Of a stretch of DNA of 64,000 bases, positions 32,782 to 41,700 are shown one piece after another. This stretch comes from Symbiodinium natans. Lineage: Eukaryota; Sar; Dinophyceae; Suessiales; Symbiodiniaceae. The stretch lies in assembly GCA_905221605.1 (NCBI GenBank), contig CAJNDS010002345.1:364694-428693 (forward strand). Direction: 5' to 3'. The notes beneath the pieces were generated by a model. That model was not told where the DNA came from, ran no database searches, and saw nothing but the letters and a program-made list of their open reading frames with translations. The position numbers were made by a program, and so were the translations under genes. Each line of letters begins with the position of its first letter. Position 1 is the stretch's first letter.

Positions 32782-35700
32782 CTACTCGATACCCTGTGGA
32801 GCAGTGTTGGGGGCACGAGCGGCGATGCCAGCAACGTTGGAGCTACTGGCTCGCTCCAACTGAGGGCGCTTTGCGACCGCCTCATCGAGGGAGAATGCCT
32901 CAGCCGACACCCTCTGGAAATCCTCTATGTAGGACTGCACGACTGAGTGCGTCTTGGGGACCTCAAGCCTAAGCCCTGCCTCCGCATTGGCCTTGCTGCT
33001 TGTGGTAAAATTGAGGCTCCCAACCAGCACCACCGCGCCATCAGGCCGCAGTAGGCAAAGGGCCTTGGCATGGTGAAGCCCTTGAATCCCAGTGCCTACC
33101 TTAGCCCCGCGGCCGTCGCGAGCATAGGCGTCGCGCACGGATGTGCCGCAACCCACCTTCACCTCGGCGCCTGCAGCCGCCAAGCGTTTCAACGCTTGCC
33201 ACTGCAGTTTGGTGCGGTGGCATTGTCCCATGTCGGCGACAATCCGAACGCCTGCGCCCTTGCTGAGCGACGCTTCGATTGCCTCGATGCAGGATGGGCA
33301 ATCTAGGCTGTACGCCCGGATGTAGATCACATCCTCTGCTGCTCCAGACCCAAGCAGCGTTTGGGCGGCCTGAACGTATGGCCCGCCCGCAAGGAATTCC
33401 ACTTCTTTGACTGGAGAACTCCTAGCGGGAACTGGGCCCTTGTTCCTCCGGCTGGGTGTGCGCGCCACAGTGGCAGTGGCGGCACGTTGCACGGAGCCGG
33501 ACTGTGCGTGGGCTGCGCTCGCTCCATCTGCTGGGGCCGCGGCCAGGTCACGACCCGCGAGCCCCTGAAAGCAGGAGAGCCCGCGGCTCTTGGCCGCAAG
33601 TTGGGAGAAACATCCTTCACTGTTCCCCACACCCAACACCACCTTACCCTTAGCTAGGGCTTCGGAGGCGGTACTCCGAATGGAGTCTGTGAACGCAGGA
33701 CCCGCGCCTCGCTGGGCCGCGTGCAAAAACCCTAGGGATCGAGCGGTGTCCATTGCGGCATCGCAATGCCCGCAGCGTCCCTCTGCCAGGTAAGCACGGC
33801 AGCCACAGGCAGCTGTCTCCTCCTTGAGGTGCACCCAAACCTTATGGGTCACCCCCTTCTTGGTGCTCGCGACCTCAAACGTCGCTTCAGAGCCAAGGAG
33901 TTGAGACAGCCGCGCCTCGGGGGCCGCGGTGTTGCCATGTTGCAAATGCGCAATGCGATTGGCAACGGCACGACTCACGTACCACAGAACAGCACTGCAC
34001 AAGATCACTACCACGAGAGTGATGGCTGTTCCGGCGACCCACACGGTCCGCCTGGCCCCGTGACCGATTTCCTCGACCACGTCGGCCGAAATTGTTGCAA
34101 CCGCGTGCATAGAGTCCTCGACAACATGCACAGCCCCGCGGTGCAACTGCAAGGCAATCGGCGCCGACGCTGCAGCCGCCAGGCCCCACCAGCCGTTGAT
34201 GTTCCCGTTGAGGGCGTGCACCAACCGATTGAGGAGCCCGCGACCCAGGAAAAACGGGGTCCGCGGCGGAAGCGGAACACTCGGCGGTGGCCGGGCCGAC
34301 CCGCACGGGAAGGCTGGGACCCAGCTTGTGCTTGGGCGGGGCTGGAGCGCGGCAACTATGCCCGCGGCGTAAGCGCCCCAGGCGTACCTGCCCCTCCCCT
34401 TGGGCTTGCCCTTGGCATCGGACTTGCCTCTGCCCTTCGGCTTGCCCTGGCCCTTGCCACGGGCGTCTGCCCAAGCACTCCAAGGGTCGCGGCCCTTGCC
34501 GTACGCCGCGTCTTCGCGACGCCGCTTACCACCCCTCTTCTTGTGTTTGTTTCTAAGAAGGGGTTGGATGGTTTCTTCGTCCATCGCACGATTGGCCAGA
34601 AGGATCTCGTGCTCCAGCTCGTCCTGGCTGCTTTCGGAGCCGGAGTTCCTTTCCTCGCCGCGCCGCGGATCAGGGATCCCGCGAGAGACGACCTCTGCCA
34701 AACGGAGAGGGGTGCTGCAGCGAAAGCACAGCTGCCTGAATGAAAGGTTCCATTCATAGCAGTTAGGGCACTGCCACCCTGCAATGCGGAGCGCTTCGCT
34801 GATGTGATCATCGCGCTCCGCCTTCTCCGCCTGGCGCCGCTCTCGCTTCTTGGCGCGCTCGGCCGCCTGCGCCTCCTCGGCTGCCTGGAGGGCTTCAGCG
34901 AGTTCCTCATCGCTGAGAAGCCTCGCGGCATCTGCCCGCGCTTGTTGTTCTTCAAGCTCTTCGGCAGAAAACCTCCGCCTCCATTCCTCTGGCGCGGTCT
35001 GCGGGTCTACCTCCCACCACCCGATGTCGATCCCGTTGATCCATCGGCCGTCGCACGGGGCGCCCGCTTTCGGGCCGCCCGCGTGCTTGGTGAGGCACTG
35101 GTCCTCGGTAACCGGGTTGATGGCTTCGCAGAAGAAGCACCGCCAGCTGCCGTAGGGGTAGAAACGGCCTTCGACGTAGGCTCGGTTGGCTGGGAGGGCG
35201 ACCTCGTCCGCCTCGTCCGCGGTGGCTGCCTCCATCTCAACCGAGACCTCCTCGTCCTTGACGACCTCAGCCTCCTCCTCCTGCTCCTCCTTGACCAAGG
35301 GCTCTTCTTGCTCCCGGCCAACGTTGAGGTGGGACTCAGTGCGAACCTCGGCGCGCATCAAAATGACGTCAAGGCTATCCGCGGCTGAGTCGCCCGCGAA
35401 GAAGGAGTCGATCTCCTGGGCATGGAGTTCATCAAGAGGCGTCACCAGGTCCGGCGAGTAATCCCGCTTGGAACGACGCTCTGCCAGGCGTTGCTGAACG
35501 TCGCTCTTCGGCGGCCCGAGGGCCCGCCCGCGCGGAGCGGCCTCTTGCGGAGGTTCAGGCTCGGCCTCCTCCGTGGGCTCGCTCTTGGGCGTGGACCCTC
35601 CACCGCTGCTCTCCGGAGCGGGATCCAGCTCGGGGTCATCGCGAAGCCACCCCGGTGGATGACTACCACCATAAATGTGGTGCGATCCATCCTCAAGCTG

Positions 35701-38700
35701 GATTCGGTCCCCTCTCTTCAGGAGCGGGACCTTCGAGTGATCGTACCCGTTGGCTTTGTGGTACCGAATCACTCGGAGCATGGGCACCTCCCCATACTCA
35801 CCGTCCTTTCCTCGGCGGAACAACCGTCCCCGCCAGTCTTGACGAAAAGGGTCAAGAGGTGCGGAGGGGCTGATCCCCAGGTTGGGCGGAAGAGAGGCGC
35901 CATGGCAGGCCGCCTGACGCAAGTGGTATTGCACCAGCGACTCAAAGGCCAGCCCGCATCCAGGAGCGGAGCATCCATAGTGGCCGTCAGCATTGGGGCG
36001 AGGCACCTCTGGGGCCGGGGCGGACTGGACGGTCCCGCCTCTCGAAGGCCTGGCGGAACTGCTCGATCCCGCAACCCCGGGAGCATCCTGACCATCGTCA
36101 GACACCTCTTCCCCATCGGCGCCTTCCCCGGCTGCCCGATTCTCTCCCTCACGGCGCAGAGTTTTGAGGGACTCCTCACGCTTGGTGATCTTCTCCAACT
36201 TCACCATCGCGGTTCCCGCCACCTCCAGTATTTTCGACTGGAGCTTCTGCGCTCTCAGAAGAGCTTCGGACCGCGCGAGGTACTCTTTCGCGCTGGTGAC
36301 CACCGAGTGGCCGAGCTCGAGGACTCCTTCCTCAGTGCTCTCGGCCTGGGCCCCACTAGCGGGCTCCTCGTCCTCCTTTACCTTGACCGCGGCTTGGGGC
36401 GCCCGCGTGTCGGGAAGATCCGAGCTGGAACTATCTTCCTCGACACCTTCAGGCTCTTGGGCTGCCTCTTCCTCGAGCGAGTCTTCGGCCTCGAGGACAT
36501 TGGGGCCAGGGACGTTGCGCCTAGGGTACACCTTGGGCTTCGCTGGAACGATCGAAGTCTTAGGAGTTTGTGAAGCGCCCCCTTTGACCTTAGGCGCGGC
36601 CTTAGGAGGGGTAACAGGTTGGGCGGCCCCCGCGGCCATGACACGACCCGCAGGGGCCAGCACAACCGTCGAGGAGCTCGCCGCGCCACTGCTGGCCGCA
36701 GCAGCTTGGGACGCTTGGACCGTGCCCAGCTTCGGTCCTCGCCCCAACGGCGGGTGGGGGCCCGCACTGGTGTCGCCTAAGCTCCTTAGGTCGACATGCT
36801 GGATCAACCGATCCACTTCCAACTCAGCTATCAAGACTGAGTAGACAGGCGAGCCTTTGGGGAGTGCCCAGATGCGGGAAATGCCGGTGGCTCTAATCTG
36901 GCCAGTAAGGGCCACCCCATCTGCTCCAGCATAGATGGGCACTCCGGCGTCCCGCAGGACCGCCAGCCGGACCTCGACTATGCAAGTCGATCCGCGGCGG
37001 AACCCGCGCCTTCTGTCCTCCCACTGCGTGGGGCAGTGACCTAGGACGTAGTGCACCCCGAGGCGGCCTCCCGGCCCGCCGCCGGGGACCAAGCCATTCT
37101 GGATCATGCTTGGCACGACATGCAAGTCCGTGCCGTGCCACATGGCCGGGCCATACCGATATATGAGATCGTTGATGGCCGTCTCACTTAGGCCCTCCAT
37201 CATGAACCCCATCGGATGGCCACAATCGGCCGAGTGGCCTTGAAAGGCACGCAGGAAACCAGCGTGCGAGGTATCCAACCTCGGTTTCCGCTGGTTGGCG
37301 TCGTGCGCAACCGCCTGGTTGTACTGGTTGATGGTGATGCCGAGTTGTTCGATCAACTCATCAACCGGGTAGAGGCCGCCCGGACCGAACCGGCCTCTAC
37401 AACCACCTTCGCCGTGCCGCATGCATCGGACTAGCATGCGCTGCACGTCGTCGATCGAGGGCGAGCCCTTTCGGCCCTTAAGGCCTGGGCTCTTGCTCTT
37501 GCCCCTGCCCTTCGATCCTCCTCCACCCATCGCGGCACTGAGGCCCGCGGCTTTGCTGGACCTCCGACGGGCGAGGAAAACCTGACGCGCCCTCGAGCGG
37601 CCAGGACACGGCCCGCTGCAAGGGGCCGGTGTGCAGTAGTGGTAGGCAGCCGCTCCCGCGCGGCCAGGGCACGGCCCGCAGCGGGGCCTTGTGGTTGACC
37701 ACGAAGGTCCGGGCGACCGATCGGTCGCTCCCGCGCGGTCTGGTCGCGACCCGCAGCGGGGCGCAGTGCACAGGCACGAACGCGGGGAGGGACTACCTAC
37801 CCTAGGCTCTACAACACACTTGAACCGCTGCGGCGGGGGTTTGGGGAGTTTCCTTAAGGTCTGGGCTCTAAGGCTTCTAAGGCTTCTGCTTCGACCTTGG
37901 ACCGAACCTCTAGGCCTGCTTGCAAAACACTGGCTGCGAGACAGACGAACGAAGCTGCACGCGACGAACGACGAAAAATCCTTCTGCCCGCAGACCGGCG
38001 ACCTGGGAAACGGCCCGCCCCAAAAACACCCGCCCTGAACACAGAAACACCCGAACAGCCCCAACATCCTGAGCATCAGAACGCGCGTGGGGTGATTCTG
38101 GTCTGAGCGCGCCGCGTCATGGTTCGCGCGCTTGGTGTTGTGCGCACCGCGAACGCCTAAGGCTTCAAGAGCAGACGACGCGCTCTGCGGAGCCGCGACT
38201 GCCCCCTTGGCGCACGCTTCGCGCACCGCCCCCTCGGCTTGGGCATCAGTGAAAAACTGCCCATCAATGACCCTACCCGTCCTAACAGTAAGATCATCCA
38301 CGTAGGCTATCCACTCCTTAGTATACTTAAGGCGCCTACCTCTGCCGGGGGCATAGGCCCTATCAACCACAAAGTTGAAATCATCTGGGCCGTTAATCGG
38401 GCCAAAGGTGAGGCCGACAGGGAGATATTTCCCTGATCTTGCCACAATGGCCAACACCTCGCGAGCACGCTTGGTGTTCCTAATTTGATTAAACCCACTA
38501 ACCGCATCCACGAAGGTATACCAAACCGAACCTACTGCGGCGGCGAGCACATCGCTACCCCGCCGACAATAGTACGTGGAGCGCTTAATTCGGGCATTCA
38601 CACGGCGGTAGTCAACCACCAAGCGTCGCTTCCTATGCCGCTTGTAGCTGGGCATTTCCTTGGTCGGAAACGGCGCAGATCCCCAAGCCGAGCTGCCGCG

Positions 38701-41700
38701 GATCAACTGACCCCGCTTGCATTCTTCTTCAAGCTTGTCGTCGACCCATTGCGCGGACTCGCCCCTCAGACTGTGAGGCTGGGACGAGACCGGCGGCCCG
38801 GTGGGGATGCAGTCATGGGCGAACTTCCTGACCGTGGTCCTGGTGGTGTCCTCCACCCAGAACCCAGCGGCCTTTCGCCGTATGACCTCCCTGACGGCTG
38901 CGATATCAGCATCGGTCAGCCCTGGTCTGGTTGGTCCAGGCTCGATCTTCAAACCCGACCATACGAGGTCTCTATAGGCCTCGGTGCGCCTAGGATCCTC
39001 CGCGACCTTCTCGCCCGCAAGAGCATAGACCTCAAGGTCAGCCCGGACGGAATCCCAGTCCTTGGCGTCCGCCTTGGTCCGCCAAAACGCTTCCTTCTCA
39101 GCGGCATACTTATCCACCTCCTTATCCAGCTCCGCACGCTCTGCTGGCGTGAGGTCCTCGCCCGAACGCACGTCCGGGAGGGGAACGACTGGAGAGGGCT
39201 GTGGCGCAGCCGCGGCGCTATCAGCACCCGCAGTGGCTGGAAAGCTTTCAACTGCAGCGGTGCACAGCTCTTCTGCGCCCCTCAGACCAAGGTCCTGGAG
39301 CGATGCGCAGAAAGCCGCCCCTAGGAGGTTGTAGTCGGCTTGCGCGCGCCCAACGTGCTTGTGCTGCACTGCGCCCAACGCATCCGGCCTACTACACCTC
39401 AAACCTACCGATTCTAAGCTGAAATCGGCGAGCCACAGGGCCCCGCTCTCAACGAGGTTGCCGCGGCCACTGGCCCGCGCGAACTGGCATATGTCAGCCC
39501 GCACGAACGCCCAAGGCCAGCGTGGCTCTGCGAGCGTCCCAAACAAGGCGCCCCACTCCTCTAGCCGCCAGGGTTCCCACTCGCCTTTTTGTGCCTGCAA
39601 ATGCAGCGCGACGTGGGCGCCCGCGCGCGTGCGTTCCTGCGCACACCGGACGACTAGCTGAAGGAAAGCTCGGGGCACGTTCTTGCCCTCAAGCCCAATC
39701 ACGAGCACCTTCGGCTCTGTGCGCAAGACAGCGCCGCTAATTGCCTCTAAGTGCCCTTCTGCAGCCAGGTTCCAGGTGATCCCGTAGGCCTGCTTGCCTT
39801 GCACAAAAGCCGGAACCACCCTGTACCCGTGCCTCCTAGCCGCGTCGGAAACGACCGCGTCACCCCAAGCAACCTCTAAGACATCGGCAACCCCACCAAG
39901 GAAATACTGCCGGAACCAACTTTCGACAGCACCCGACTCTGGGGAAGCCCTAGGCTGCAACACGCGGGGTTCCGCGACCAAGAGGTCCGCGAGGGCCTCT
40001 TGGATCGAGAGCACACTCGTGCTGGCGCGAGACGCCCTCTCGAGCGTCCTGTCCTGCAACGAGTACGCTCCCTTATCCAACTTTCTGGCCGAGGCTGCAG
40101 CAAGCACGCCGTCGCGGTTTAGGTCGATCTTAGAAATGATCTCCCTAACGGAAACCGCTTCGTGGGCCGGACGAGTCCCCTCTGAAAGCGTGAGCGCACC
40201 GTCCTCGGCGATGTATGCAAGCCGCCATTTGACGCGAACCCCGCTGGCGTCGGGGAGATAGCGGTGCACGCCGACCTGCGCACGGGCAGCATCTACCTGC
40301 GTAACCCGCCCTAACCTGCACACCTTAGGGCCTCCACCTACACCCCGATAGGCAATGCGGTCGCCAAGGCGGAGGACGAAGTCCCTCCCGCGCCTGGTCA
40401 GCGTGAACTCCACTTGCTTGGCGTCGCCTTGAACCTGTTGCCCTAAGCTGGGGCGAGACGAGCCGTCCCCGCCGGTTCCATCGTCCTCAAAGACGACCGG
40501 CTCGCGGGATTCCGCGCCATCTGCATCCGCAGGAACAAGAATGCAGTCTTCTGCGTGCGCCTCCATCGGGCCGCGCCGGGCGGAAGAAGTACCCCCCGAC
40601 TCCATCGACACGGGCTCCAAGGTGAGCCTGTGGCCCTTGACTTCCAAAACGCGCCAGGGGCCGGTCAGACCCGGTTTCCAAGGCACACGCCCCGCCCCCT
40701 CTGAACGGGCCCTCGGAGCATTCCAGACCACTCGGTCTCCTGGCTTAAGGTCCACAGTGCGCCTATGGCGATTTGCAAGTTTCGCCCGCGCTTCTGAAGA
40801 CCGCGTCCAGTGCTCTCGGACCGCAGCAGCTAGTTCCGAGAACTGCTTAAACTGGCTCCGAGCCCAATCAGAGATGGGTTCGAACTGCAAGGCGTCTCGC
40901 AGGACGTCCTTTTCAAGTGGTAGAGCGAGCGACCAGCTCCGCTCTAGGTCCCTCGGGGTATACCCGTGGGGTCCCGGAGTGTTATCTATGACGTACTCCG
41001 CCACCACGAGCCAATCCGACCAAGCTTCGGAAAGGGAGGCGCCGACTTGCCTGACGACCGCCCCCAGCACCTTTTGAACTTCTTGGTGGACTCGCTCGTT
41101 TGCGCCCAACTCACAAGGCCTCAAGGGCGCGCTGAACCGCCACTCGGTCCCAAGCATAGCGCTGAGTTCTGCCATGAGCGCATTCTTGAACTCTGGCCCT
41201 CTATCCGACCTGATGAGGCTCGGGATCGTCCTGCTGCGAAGCACACAGCGCACGAACGCCCTCCTGACTTCAGCATGAGTCAGAGACCTCATGGGCTCAA
41301 GGAGGACAGCATGACTGAGGCAATCGAAGTACGTAAGCGAGTACCTATGCCCCTCCCTGTCCTCTCGGTTCGGACCTTCACAGTCCACGCTGACTTCCTG
41401 CCAGCATGTCTCGGCGCCACATTTGACCGCACGAGCTTCAACCTTCGTCGGTCGAGAGCGGCCTTTAATGCAAGCGAGACATTTGGCGACCCAGGTCCGC
41501 ACATCTTTCTCTAAGTCGGGCCACCAGACTGCCCTCTCTAGCAGCTTAACCGTAACCTCAGCAGACCTATGGGCCCCAAGGACTCCACAGTGAACCGAAT
41601 TGTAGCAAGCGCGGCGCCAGGTCACCCCATTCGCGCCCGCAGCCCCGTTGGGAACCACTGGGACAACGACGGTTTGACCCGTCCTGAGGGTCACCTCGCG

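Noticed and set aside
35422-36573. Long plus-strand frames (up to 383 codons) inside the gypsy-like element
   Set aside because: They are antisense shadows of the GC-rich minus-strand ORF2, whose motifs are unmistakable.
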